From Paraliobacillus salinarum (GTDB taxonomy: Bacteria; Bacillota; Bacilli; Bacillales; Amphibacillaceae): 64,000 nucleotides of DNA. This document shows, in pieces, positions 8,132 through 16,755 of the stretch. Below the pieces are notes generated by a model. It saw nothing but the letters and a program-made list of their open reading frames with translations, did no database searches and had not been told where the DNA came from. The position numbers were made by a program, and so were the translations under genes. The DNA is taken from contig NZ_JACEFA010000002.1 in the NCBI RefSeq assembly GCF_014083865.1, positions 62,001-126,000 on the forward strand, in the 5' to 3' direction. How positions within the stretch are numbered: position 1 is the first letter of the stretch; each line of letters starts with the position of its first letter.

Positions 8132-9049
8132 CTAGATTATAAAAGTTGTCACAATAATACCAATAAATAAGAACATAATATAGTTGACGGAAAATAGAAA
8201 AATTCGATTCGCCCAATTCCAGTCATCCTTTTGCTTTAGATAACCTCTAATTGCGATACCCAATCCGATGCTCGCCATAACGACTGCAACGCCTGTAAAA
8301 ATAGGACCAAGTGGGTAAAATAACAATGAAGCAGGAATTAAGCTAGCTAAATAATACGTTGTCCGCCGTTTAGCTGTGGCAATCCCGTGTGTAACAGGGA
8401 GCATCTTCACATTCGCCGCCTTGTATTCATCGTGTTTTTTTATCGCAATCACATACGTATGTGGCATTTGCCAGATGAATAGAATTACAACCATAGCAAC
8501 CGGAATAAGTGAAAATTCTGTTGTAATCGCGTACCAGCCAATTAACGGAGTAACTGCACCAGATACACTTCCAATAATTGTGTTCCATGTATATTTTCTT
8601 TTAGACCATATCGTATACAAATAGGCATAGGTAACCCAACCAATTAATGCAAAAACAACGGTCAAAAGCGTTGTAAAACTTAATACAACGAATCCAACAA
8701 TCGATAGAATCATAGCAATATTAAATACAGTAGATAAAGCAAATTGACCTGTAACAGTTGGACGATGCATCGTTCGCTTCATTATCGCATCAATATCGGC
8801 ATCATACCAATTATTAAATGCAAGCGCACCAGCAATAACAAGTGTCGTTCCTAATAAAGTGAGAATAGTAGATAGCACTGGATTAGCCACCGTCTGTTGA
8901 CCTAGATAAAGAGCCGCAGTAATTCCAGCTAGCACTGGTAATATATTAGAAACGAGAACAAGACCTTTGAATAAAGCTTTGATATCTTGTACAAGTGACA
9001 TTTTATTTGTTTTCATTGTATATTTAGATAGCATAGAAGTTTCTTTCAT
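8132..9049 (-). CDS. ctaB: Protoheme IX farnesyltransferase
   Basis: UbiA-family membrane prenyltransferase that makes haem O for haem-copper oxidases. The start ATG 9049 sits 8 nt after GGAGG, giving 305 residues. The first Asp-rich motif NNWYDADIDAIMKRTMHRP and the second one (DEYKAANVKMLP) bind Mg-prenyl diphosphate; about eight or nine membrane helices. No ctaA or cta oxidase genes are adjacent, so this may be a second copy comparable to B. subtilis ctaO. Confidence 0.9.
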   Translation of the reverse strand: MKETSMLSKYTMKTNKMSLVQDIKALFKGLVLVSNILPVLAGITAALYLGQQTVANPVLSTILTLLGTTLVIAGALAFNNWYDADIDAIMKRTMHRPTVTGQFALSTVFNIAMILSIVGFVVLSFTTLLTVVFALIGWVTYAYLYTIWSKRKYTWNTIIGSVSGAVTPLIGWYAITTEFSLIPVAMVVILFIWQMPHTYVIAIKKHDEYKAANVKMLPVTHGIATAKRRTTYYLASLIPASLLFYPLGPIFTGVAVVMASIGLGIAIRGYLKQKDDWNWANRIFLFSVNYIMFLFIGIIVTTFII

Positions 9050-9164
9050 AATCATTTCCTCCAATACATATTAAGTTTATTATAACATGCTCTAGAAGAA
9101 AAAATGAGTATAGTAGATTTGTTGATTTATAATTGAAACTCGTACGATTATTTTTTTAATGAAA

Positions 9165-9250
9165 AAGTAGTGTAAATATGATGCGCCACCTATGGAGTTA
9201 GACTAAGAAAATCTAACTTAGGAGCATAAACACCATTATTCACACTACTT
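9165..9250 (-). terminator. Long (86-nt) nested hairpin downstream of cdr
   Basis: Outer arms of about 19 bp (AAGTAGTGTAAATATGATG against the complement of bases 9231-9250, 17 of 20 matched) enclose an inner imperfect stem (GGAGTTAGA/TCTAACTTAGG). The minus strand continues into TTTTTC. It could be an elaborate terminator for cdr or a miniature inverted-repeat element. Confidence 0.5.
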
Positions 9251-9271
9251 CTTCCGTACTTACTACGCTAA

Positions 9272-10966
9272 TTATTTAAAATTATATTTTGTTACAATTG
9301 GCTCTCTATTTTGTGTTTGATCATTAAAGTATTCATATAAAGAAAAGCCTAGATATGATCCTGACATATTAAATACATTGTCATATCCCATGTTTCTAAG
9401 TGAAGCAACTACATTATAGCTACGTTGGCCAGAACGACAGTGAACGTAAACTGGTTGATCAGTAGGAATTTCATCCAATCGATTTCTGAATTCACTTAAT
9501 GGAATATTTTTTGAAGTTTTTAAATGACCTGCTTCATATTCGTTTTTCTCTCTTGCATCAATAATGAAAGCATTATTTTCAACAAGCTCTCTTACATCTG
9601 ATACTTTGACCTGTTGAATATCACCATTCAAAATATTTAATCCTACTAAGGCAGCAAAGTTCACAACATCTTTAGCTGTTCCATAAACAGGTGAATAAAC
9701 TAATTCTAATTCTTTCAAATCTTCTAACGTACCATTCATCATGATCATCGTCGCGATTACGTCAATACGCTTATCTACATTTCCTTTTCCGATTGCTTGT
9801 GCACCAAGGATTTTTCCAGTTGGTACTTCAAACAATAGTTTAAAATGCATTACATTACTTCCAGGCATAATTCCTACTTTATCTGAAGGAATTACATATA
9901 CATAATCATAATCGATTCCCGCTGCTTTCGCTTGTTTTTCATTCACACCAGTAGATGCGGCGTTTAGATCAAAAATCTTAATTCCGGATGATCCAATGAC
10001 ACCAGTATTACGATGCGGGATACCATACATATGATCAGCTGCTGCACGAGCTTGTCTTTGCGCAGGTCCAGCTAGTGCAAGGCGAGTTTTTTGACCAGTA
10101 ATTTTGTGATGAACTTCAATAGCATCACCGACAGCATAAATATTTTTATCTGTTGTACGGTAATTATGATCGACCTTAATACCACCAGTTGTACCGATTT
10201 CTAGATCTGCTTGTTTAGCTAGTGTTGTTTCTGGACGGACACCAATTGCCATAACTACTGCATCGGCAGCCACTTTATTTCCTGATTGTAGCTCAATTTG
10301 TTGGTCTTCAATTTTTGTAATACCATCGCTTAACACAAGATTGATACCTTTATCCATCATTTCTTTGTGCAAAATTTGCACCATATCATAGTCGAATGGT
10401 GCCATGACTTGATTTTGTGCTTCTACTAAAGAAACGTTTTTACCTGCATACGCTAAATTCTCTGCAACTTCAATCCCGATGAAGCCACCACCAATAACAG
10501 CAATGTTTTCAATTTCTTTTTGTTGTACATATTGGTTTAACTTTTCAATGTCAACTACATTACGTACAGTAAATACATGCTTGTTATCTGCACCTTCAAT
10601 CGGTGGTACGATTGGACTTGCACCAGGAGACAGCACTAACTCGTCATACGCCTCTTCATACGTTTCGTTTGTTTGTGTATTTTTTACTGTTACCGTTTTT
10701 TCTGCGCGATTTATTTGAATTACTTCACTGTTTGTTCTTGCTTCGATACGATATTGTACATCAAACTTATCTGGATTCATCAACACAAGACGCTTGCTAT
10801 CTGCAATTTCTCCACTTAAGTGATATGGCAAAGCACAATTTGAAAAAGAAACGTGTGGTCCTCTTTCAAACATAATAATTTCTGCTTGCTCATCTAAACG
10901 ACGCACTCTTGCTGCAACAGATGCTCCTCCAGCAACGCCACCAATGATTAATACTCTTTTACCCAT
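9272..10966 (-). CDS. cdr: CoA-disulfide reductase with C-terminal rhodanese domain
   Basis: FAD/NAD(P)H-dependent disulfide reductase fused to a sulfurtransferase, thought to handle CoA disulfide or persulfide and low-molecular-weight persulfides. ATG 10966 is preceded by GGAGG and gives 564 residues. Order: FAD dinucleotide fold (RVLIIGGVAGGASVAARVRR), the single redox Cys in SFSNCALPYH (about 43), NAD fold (IAVIGGGFIGIEVAENLA), dimerisation domain, then a rhodanese domain with VHCRSGQRSY (active Cys near 520). A CsoR/CstR-like site lies upstream, supporting a persulfide or copper-linked role. Confidence 0.9.
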   Translation of the reverse strand: MGKRVLIIGGVAGGASVAARVRRLDEQAEIIMFERGPHVSFSNCALPYHLSGEIADSKRLVLMNPDKFDVQYRIEARTNSEVIQINRAEKTVTVKNTQTNETYEEAYDELVLSPGASPIVPPIEGADNKHVFTVRNVVDIEKLNQYVQQKEIENIAVIGGGFIGIEVAENLAYAGKNVSLVEAQNQVMAPFDYDMVQILHKEMMDKGINLVLSDGITKIEDQQIELQSGNKVAADAVVMAIGVRPETTLAKQADLEIGTTGGIKVDHNYRTTDKNIYAVGDAIEVHHKITGQKTRLALAGPAQRQARAAADHMYGIPHRNTGVIGSSGIKIFDLNAASTGVNEKQAKAAGIDYDYVYVIPSDKVGIMPGSNVMHFKLLFEVPTGKILGAQAIGKGNVDKRIDVIATMIMMNGTLEDLKELELVYSPVYGTAKDVVNFAALVGLNILNGDIQQVKVSDVRELVENNAFIIDAREKNEYEAGHLKTSKNIPLSEFRNRLDEIPTDQPVYVHCRSGQRSYNVVASLRNMGYDNVFNMSGSYLGFSLYEYFNDQTQNREPIVTKYNFK

Positions 10967-11044
10967 TAATAAAACCTCCAATATAATTAACTATACATTA
11001 TTCATTTTTAACAACTTTATCGTTATTTATTTCACAAATTAATA

Positions 11045-11060
11045 ATACCATTGGGGGTAT
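11045..11060 (-). promoter_or_regulatory. Candidate CstR/CsoR operator upstream of cdr
   Basis: ATACCATTGGGGGTAT resembles the ATACCC..GGGTAT palindromes bound by CsoR-family repressors. CstR of this family controls persulfide detoxification genes such as CoA-disulfide reductase-rhodanese. No cstR gene is in the window. Confidence 0.5.
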
Positions 11061-11116
11061 ATTTTTGCAACAAAAATAGAACACGTTCATAAAAAAGTCA
11101 TAATCTTTAAAGAAAA

Positions 11117-11147
11117 TGGGACATTGGGGTCTGACCCCAATGTCCCG
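11117..11147. repeat. 31-bp palindromic repeat (near-perfect copy)
   Basis: 14 of 15 arm positions pair around a central T. It lies between the cdr 5' region and the 3' end of the oxidoreductase gene. Confidence 0.95.
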
Positions 11148-11151
11148 TTTT

Positions 11152-12135
11152 CTATTCGAATGGATAGGTCAAACCCCATTGCGTTCGAATTTGATCCATT
11201 AGTTTCATTATTTGAAGTGATTCATTTAATGAAATAATGTCGCTTTCCATTTGATTATTTTGTAATAGGCGACCTACTTCTTCCGCCTCAAAGCAAAGGC
11301 CTAACGCTTCACGATTATCCTTAAATGTTTGTATTGTATCACCGACATGTAAGGAAGCTTCTCTTGCACTATGGAATGACGGAATTTGAATGTAGCCTTT
11401 GGTTCCATGTATCGTTGCTTCATTCTTTAAACCAACGCGAATCGCACCATTTAAACTAGCTGTTTTGCCGTCCGGATAACTTAGTAAGATGGAAAAATGT
11501 TCATCTACACCTGTTTCACCGATATGTGCCGTACTCATTATCTTTTCCGGGTTCGGCCCTAAAATCATTGAAGCAAAAGAAACAGGATAAATTCCGGTAT
11601 CTAGAAGCGCACCGCCACCTAGTTTTGGGTTCAGTAAGCGCGATTCTGGTAACCATGGTGCTCTCAAGCCAAAATCGGCTCTTACTAATCGAATGTCACC
11701 GATTTCATTTGATGCAATCCATTTTTGAACTTGACGAATTGCAGGCAAGAATCTCGTCCACATTGCTTCCATTAAAAACAACTTCTTTTCTCTAGCATAC
11801 GTAATTAACTCTTCTAGCTCATTTGCATTAACTGTGAACGGTTTTTCGCATAATACAGCTTTACCAGCACGTAGGGATGTAAGTACACATGTTTTGTGAT
11901 ATGGATGTGGTGTTGCAACATAGATAACGTCCACATCTGGATCAGCTACTAATTCCTCGTATGATCCGTATGCTTTAGTAGCACCATATTTGTTTGCAAA
12001 TTCGGTTGCAGATGCCAAGTTTCTCGAACCAACTGCATAACACTCTCCATTCTGTGCATAAGTTAAATCACTGGCAAAAACTGCTGCAATATCACCTGTT
12101 GCTAAAATACCCCATTTTAATTTTTCAGATACCAT
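11152..12135 (-). CDS. Gfo/Idh/MocA-family NAD(P)-dependent oxidoreductase
   Basis: 327 residues. The N-terminal Rossmann domain begins with KWGILATGDIAAVFA and contains the family signature CEKPFTVNANELEELI (Lys about 97 near the active site), followed by the GFO_IDH_MocA C-terminal domain. Members oxidise or reduce sugars, inositols or diols (for example trans-dihydrodiol dehydrogenase). The substrate cannot be told from sequence. The start follows AGGGGAGC. It is monocistronic and flanked on both sides by copies of the 31-bp palindrome. Confidence 0.82.
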   Translation of the reverse strand: MVSEKLKWGILATGDIAAVFASDLTYAQNGECYAVGSRNLASATEFANKYGATKAYGSYEELVADPDVDVIYVATPHPYHKTCVLTSLRAGKAVLCEKPFTVNANELEELITYAREKKLFLMEAMWTRFLPAIRQVQKWIASNEIGDIRLVRADFGLRAPWLPESRLLNPKLGGGALLDTGIYPVSFASMILGPNPEKIMSTAHIGETGVDEHFSILLSYPDGKTASLNGAIRVGLKNEATIHGTKGYIQIPSFHSAREASLHVGDTIQTFKDNREALGLCFEAEEVGRLLQNNQMESDIISLNESLQIMKLMDQIRTQWGLTYPFE

Positions 12136-12155
12136 GATAAGCTCCCCTTTTAAAA

Positions 12156-12186
12156 TGGGACAAAGGGGTCTGACCCCAATGTCCCA
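12156..12186. repeat. 31-bp palindromic repeat
   Basis: Asymmetric copy with TGGGACAAAGGGGTC as its left arm. It fills most of the 57-nt gap between the dbpA stop and the oxidoreductase start. Confidence 0.95.
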
Positions 12187-12192
12187 ACCGCT

Positions 12193-13635
12193 TTATTTTT
12201 TTGCTTGGTGTACTTTTAGTTGTTTTCCTTTTATTGTTTTATGTTTCATTTCTTGTAGGACGTGTTTTCCTTTTCCGTTCAAGATTTCTACATAGGACTG
12301 GTTGTGCTCCACTGTAATAATACCGATATCGTCTGCTGAAATTCCTTCAATACTTGTTATTGTCCCAACAAAGTCTAACGCTCGAATTTTTTTCTTTTTC
12401 CCACCGTTAAAATATAACTTCATAATATCTTGGTCAAGGTTTTTCTGAATTCGATTATTCGGCTGTGATTTTTGATTTATTTTTTTATTGAAAGCAGGTT
12501 TATGCTTTTCTACCTGCTCATCAGAAGGGAGCGTTGCTTGTTTTAGCTCTTCTCCTATATAGTTCTCAATCATTTCTAAGTAATATCGCTCGGTATCGGT
12601 CACAAAAGTAATAGCATTCCCTGTCTTACCGGCTCGACCAGTACGACCAATTCGATGCAGGTAACTTTCTTTTTCTAGAGGGATATCATAGTTAATAATA
12701 AGCGGTATATTCGCTACATCAATCCCCCTGGCAGCGACATCTGTTGCTATAAGATAACGGAATGATCCAGATTTAAATGCATCCATCACTTGAAAACGAT
12801 CCTCTTGCTTCATTCCACCATGAATTTTTTCAGCTGGATAATGCCACGCCTTTAGTTGATTTACCAGTGTGTCGACTTTTTGCTGCGTACGGCAGAAAAC
12901 GATACAACGATCTGGATTTTCAGTGATCAAAATGGACTGAAGTAAGTCTAGCTTGTTATCATCCGCTACGTACATCGCTTTATGAGTAATTGGATTTTTG
13001 GTCTGGCTTACTTTATCTAATTTGATTGTAACTGGAGCATCCATATATGATCTACAAAGGGACTCCACTTCTTCTGGAAATGTCGCTGAAAACAGCGTAG
13101 TAATGCGATTAGCTGGTAGTTTTTCAATAATTGCTTCTACTTGATCAATGAATCCCATATTAAAAAGCTCATCCGCTTCATCAATCACTACATATCTTAT
13201 CTCATCAATTGGTAATGTACCTTTTTCTAGATGATCGAGCACCCTTCCTGGTGTACCGACAACGACATGATTCTTTTGTTTCAAAGCTAGTTTCTGTTTT
13301 TCATAAGATTGCTTGCCAACAACAGTTGTTGCACTTACACGTTTGAACCTTCCGATGTTTATAATATCTTGTTTAATTTGTTGTGCTAGTTCACGCGTTG
13401 GCGTTAACACAAGCGCTTGGGCTTTATTTTCCAACCAATCGATTTTGTTACAGAGAGGAATAGCAAATGCAGCCGTTTTCCCGCTACCAGTTTTGGATTG
13501 AACAATTAAATCCTTGTTTTCTAAAAAGACCGGAATCACTTCTTGTTGAACATCCGTTGGTGAAACATATTCTAATCTTTCTAACGCTTGTAAAATAGAT
13601 GAATCCAATTGAAATTCCTTAAAAGATTGCTTCAT
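12193..13635 (-). CDS. dbpA: ATP-dependent RNA helicase DbpA (YxiN-like)
   Basis: DEAD-box helicase for 50S ribosome assembly, recruited by hairpin 92 of 23S rRNA. 480 residues against 479 in B. subtilis YxiN. Motif order: Q motif ([11 protein letters not shown]), Walker A SKTGSGKT (47-54), [32 protein letters not shown], then helicase C with [10 protein letters not shown] and [10 protein letters not shown]. The C-terminal DbpA RNA-binding domain (about 400-476, [20 protein letters not shown]) gives rRNA specificity and separates it from CshA/CshB. Confidence 0.93.
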   Translation of the reverse strand: MKQSFKEFQLDSSILQALERLEYVSPTDVQQEVIPVFLENKDLIVQSKTGSGKTAAFAIPLCNKIDWLENKAQALVLTPTRELAQQIKQDIINIGRFKRVSATTVVGKQSYEKQKLALKQKNHVVVGTPGRVLDHLEKGTLPIDEIRYVVIDEADELFNMGFIDQVEAIIEKLPANRITTLFSATFPEEVESLCRSYMDAPVTIKLDKVSQTKNPITHKAMYVADDNKLDLLQSILITENPDRCIVFCRTQQKVDTLVNQLKAWHYPAEKIHGGMKQEDRFQVMDAFKSGSFRYLIATDVAARGIDVANIPLIINYDIPLEKESYLHRIGRTGRAGKTGNAITFVTDTERYYLEMIENYIGEELKQATLPSDEQVEKHKPAFNKKINQKSQPNNRIQKNLDQDIMKLYFNGGKKKKIRALDFVGTITSIEGISADDIGIITVEHNQSYVEILNGKGKHVLQEMKHKTIKGKQLKVHQAKK

Positions 13636-13654
13636 CGCCTCACCCCTGTTCTAG

Positions 13655-13685
13655 TGGGACAAAAGGGTCTGACCCCAATGTCCCA
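13655..13685. repeat. 31-bp palindromic repeat
   Basis: Variant with TGGGACAAAAGGGTC as left arm, 20 nt upstream of dbpA. dbpA therefore has a copy on each side. Confidence 0.95.
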
Positions 13686-13698
13686 TTTTCTATTTTAA

Positions 13699-13735
13699 AA
13701 AATGGGACAGTGTTTCTTAACACTTGTCCCATTTT
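13699..13735 (-). terminator. Terminator of the aldose-epimerase gene, with repeat-like arms
   Basis: Stem AAAATGGGAC(A)GTGTT/AACAC(TT)GTCCCATTTT with a short loop, followed on the minus strand by TTTTTT. The arm ends TGGGACA/TGTCCCA are the same as those of the 31-bp palindrome 14 nt away. Confidence 0.8.
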
Positions 13736-13738
13736 GTT

Positions 13739-14599
13739 TTATACGATTTGAAAGCTGACCCATGTTTCTAGTGAGTCTTTTGGTTCTATCAAAATTAATT
13801 CTTCTTTGCGTTCCATTTCCATATTTTTCGCTGTCCATGGTTCGATACAAACAAAATCTTTTCCTGCTTCTGTCCAAATCACGGTATAGCGGAAATCTGT
13901 CGCACTTTCTATGAGTAAATCAACATCGCCATCATATTGAGTTTCTAATTTCTCGTGATCTGTTTCTAAGACAATTGCTTCCTTCAAACCTTCCATGTCG
14001 ACTTTACCATCAAAAGGTTTTTCTTTGTTATCATTATAATCAAAATATGTCGTAGCATCTGTCTTTAGCGAAACTACTTTGGAATCGGCTTTAAAATACG
14101 GATGCAAACCTGGATAAACTGGCATTTGCTTCGTGTCTTTATTTCGATAAGATTGATGAATAAACATTTGATTTTGCTTTAATGTATATGTAAATACAAC
14201 TTCAAAATCAAATGGGAACGTTCCTTTTGTCCCAATGCTGCTCTCGAACAAAATGGAAATAGATGCTTTTTCCTCATCAACTGAAGTATCAATTACTTCC
14301 CAAGGATGAATACGCGCAAGACCATGATTGGCCATGTCATATGTTTTACCATCCCACTCATATTGCTTGTTCTGTAACTGTCCAGAAATCGGGAATAAGA
14401 TTGGAATACCGCCACGAATATTCTGCTTACGATCATAGAGTGTTTCTTCATTCAAATACAAATATTCTTTTCCGTTTACACCGTAACCGATAATAATACC
14501 GCCACGCTCCGGGCAAACTTTGATCCAAGATGAATCATCTTCATTACTTAAATGATACATTACAAACGACTGCTCTTCATATGTTTCAACTTTGTACAT
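13739..14599 (-). CDS. Aldose 1-epimerase (galactose mutarotase-like) family protein
   Basis: Beta-sandwich mutarotase-fold protein of 286 residues. I start at ATG 14599, where GAGGGG lies 10 nt upstream, rather than the GTG that overlaps this ribosome site. Visible features are GGIPILFPISGQ, NHGLARIHPWEV (catalytic-type His), a central HQSYRNKDT segment and LHPYFK (second His). Members epimerise C1 of aldoses or sugar phosphates; several related proteins act on glucose-6-P. The exact substrate is unknown. Monocistronic. Confidence 0.8.
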   Translation of the reverse strand: MYKVETYEEQSFVMYHLSNEDDSSWIKVCPERGGIIIGYGVNGKEYLYLNEETLYDRKQNIRGGIPILFPISGQLQNKQYEWDGKTYDMANHGLARIHPWEVIDTSVDEEKASISILFESSIGTKGTFPFDFEVVFTYTLKQNQMFIHQSYRNKDTKQMPVYPGLHPYFKADSKVVSLKTDATTYFDYNDNKEKPFDGKVDMEGLKEAIVLETDHEKLETQYDGDVDLLIESATDFRYTVIWTEAGKDFVCIEPWTAKNMEMERKEELILIEPKDSLETWVSFQIV

Positions 14600-14852
14600 A
14601 AATAGATAGCCCCTCACTAATTATAATGATTGAATATTTCTCTCTATAAAAAACAATACAATTTACATTATACAAGAAAATTTGTAACAATCCTATGAAA
14701 AATGTTACATTATTTAAATTTTTTTAATATTTACAGTAATAAGATTGGTAGCGCATTTCTATTAAACCATACGAGATAAGACGTATAATCCGTATACCTC
14801 TTATGCTTTTGCTTCATACACGAATAGCTTATCAGCCACGCCAAATTATCAT
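14600..14852. other. AT-rich intergenic region with one hairpin
   Basis: No gene is visible. An imperfect inverted repeat lies at 14776-14804 (ATAAGACGTATAA against GTATACCTCTTAT). It lacks a proper U-run for either flanking gene, so its role is unclear. Confidence 0.3.
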
Positions 14853-15107
14853 TCATTTATTTAATTTTTCATCCTTCCTCATTTTATGCATATGCATAAT
14901 TTTCACAATAAAAGTTACCGTATAGAGGAGGAAAGAAGCGATTATCGCATAGGAGTAGAATTCGTTTTTTTCAGAGTACAGATCGAAACCAATCTTTCCC
15001 GACATATGCAATTCTAATATCCGCATTGCTTTGATTAGAAAAAAAACGCATAAAATAAACGAACTAAACTCAATAAAGCTGAAGATTCTTGACATTTTCT
15101 TTTTCAA
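14853..15107 (-). CDS. Small membrane protein of unknown function
   Basis: I do not recognise a family. Two hydrophobic helices, FSSFILCVFFLIKAM and SYAIIASFLLYTVTFIVKIM, are joined by an extracytoplasmic or cytoplasmic loop, with a basic N-terminus and a His/Lys-rich tail (MHMHKMRKDEKLNK). The best ribosome site (AAAGGGGCGAGG) precedes a TTG at 15107, giving 84 residues; an ATG at 15140 would add 11 residues but has no ribosome site. It follows the CNNM transporter gene by 180 nt on the same strand. Confidence 0.55.
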   Translation of the reverse strand: MKKKMSRIFSFIEFSSFILCVFFLIKAMRILELHMSGKIGFDLYSEKNEFYSYAIIASFLLYTVTFIVKIMHMHKMRKDEKLNK

Positions 15108-15290
15108 GAACCTCGCCCCTTTAGTTAACATTTCCTTCATATATACATTGTAATCTCTTTACAATTTTAGGGTCAAAAGGATTTTCGGAAAAGTTTTGCA
15201 TTACCTTTTTTGGAATTAGAATTAAACAGGGACAGGACCTGAAAGCACAAAACGGCATTTTGATTCAGGTGAGAAAAATTCATATAAAAG

Positions 15291-16598
15291 TTATTTCTCG
15301 CCAATTGTTACATAAACTTTCTCTATTCGCTTATCTGACACTTCTTCTACTTTAAATGTCACATTTTTATAAACGACTGTTGACTTTTCTTCTGGATTGG
15401 GAATGTAGCCGATTTTACCGACTAAAAAACCGTTCAATGTTTCATAGTCATCAACCGGCAAGTCTAAACTGAGCTGATACTCAATGTCATACAAATGCGT
15501 ATTACCCTCAATCCGATATTCATATGGTGAAATCTTAATTATTTCATTGTATTCCTCTTCAAATTCTCCGTGTTCACTTGAAATCTCGCCAACGATCTCT
15601 TCAATAAGGTCCTCAATCGTAATTAACCCATCCGTTCCACCGTATTCATCAACAATAATAGCAATGTGCACGTTATTTTTTTGCATATCTTTAAAAATAG
15701 CATCAATACGCTGTGTTTCCATCACAAAATACGGTTTTCTTAAATGATCGCCCAGCACAAATGATTTATTTTCTTTTTGAATAAACGGAATAAGATCCTT
15801 TGTATGCAAAATACCAACAATGTGATCTACATTTCCATCATAAACTGGAAATCGTGTATATCTTTTCTCGTTAACTACTTTGACAACTTCAGACAATGGA
15901 GTATTTATCTCAATCGCGCACATATCTGTACGGTGTGTCATAATATCAGACACTTCTTTATCGTTGAATTCAAAAATATTGTTAATCATTAATTTCTCAT
16001 CGGTATGAATCGTTCCTTTTTCCCCACCGATATCAACCATCATACGAATTTCTTCCTCAGTGGCTTCTTCATTCTCTGCATGTGGGTCAACACCAAATAA
16101 ACGCACCAATGTATTAGTAGATAAGTTTAAAAAAGATACGACCGGCAAACTAATTTTAAACAAAATTGTCAATGGTTTTACCGCAATGTTAGCAATCGTT
16201 TCTGCTTTTTGAAGCGCCAATTGCTTCGGCACAAGCTCCCCCACCACCAAGGTAAAGTATGATAACAAAATTGTAATTAAAATCACTGCCATTGTATTTA
16301 AAATACCTAAAGAAATCGGAACACCCATTTCATATAAGGATTCAGCTAAAGGTTTAGCAAAGGTATCGGCAGCGAATGCACTTGCTAAGAAACCTGCTAA
16401 TGTAATCCCAATTTGAATGGTTGCCAAGAAACGCCCTGGCTCCTTTAGTAATTTATCAAGCATGATCGCCTTTTTATCTCCACGCTCGGCCTCTCGTTTC
16501 ACTTTATTATCATTTAACGATACTAATGCAATTTCTGATGCCGCAAAAAATGCGTTAGTTAAAATCAACACAATCAGAATTAAAATAGAAATTGTCAC
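15291..16598 (-). CDS. CNNM/CorC-family (HlyC/TlyC type) membrane transporter with CBS pair
   Basis: 435 residues: DUF21 membrane domain with three or four helices (about 1-190, including the ILTNAFFAASEIALV and SYFTLVVGELVPKQLAL signatures), two CBS domains (about 205-330, MTHRTDMCAIEINTPLSEV and GILHTKDLIPF), and a C-terminal CorC_HlyC transporter-associated domain (YETLNGFLVGKIG). Related Bacillus proteins include MpfA (YhdP), linked to Mg2+ efflux. The ion is not proved here. Starts at GTG 16598 with AGGAG nine nt upstream. Older haemolysin labels for this family are misleading. Confidence 0.85.
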   Translation of the reverse strand: MTISILILIVLILTNAFFAASEIALVSLNDNKVKREAERGDKKAIMLDKLLKEPGRFLATIQIGITLAGFLASAFAADTFAKPLAESLYEMGVPISLGILNTMAVILITILLSYFTLVVGELVPKQLALQKAETIANIAVKPLTILFKISLPVVSFLNLSTNTLVRLFGVDPHAENEEATEEEIRMMVDIGGEKGTIHTDEKLMINNIFEFNDKEVSDIMTHRTDMCAIEINTPLSEVVKVVNEKRYTRFPVYDGNVDHIVGILHTKDLIPFIQKENKSFVLGDHLRKPYFVMETQRIDAIFKDMQKNNVHIAIIVDEYGGTDGLITIEDLIEEIVGEISSEHGEFEEEYNEIIKISPYEYRIEGNTHLYDIEYQLSLDLPVDDYETLNGFLVGKIGYIPNPEEKSTVVYKNVTFKVEEVSDKRIEKVYVTIGEK

Positions 16599-16720
16599 AC
16601 AGAACAGCTCCTGTTTGTTATTATTTTATATGAAGTCTATACCCTATTATCATACTGTTTTAATCATTCATACACAAATTTTTTAAGCAAAATTAAGCTG
16701 ATTTTTATTAGACAAAAAAA

Positions 16721-16745
16721 CGAAACGACTATACTAATCGTTTCG
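16721..16745 (-). terminator. Intrinsic terminator of metI
   Basis: CGAAACGA...TCGTTTCG stem with a 9-nt loop, followed on the minus strand by TTTTTTT. Confidence 0.85.
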
Positions 16746-16755
16746 CTAGCCATTT

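Noticed and set aside
15237-15270. Hairpin ACCTGAA...TTCAGGT with an inner CAAAA/TTTTG stem downstream of the CNNM gene
   Set aside because: Good stem but no U-run in either direction and no known family; too little to call a terminator or element.
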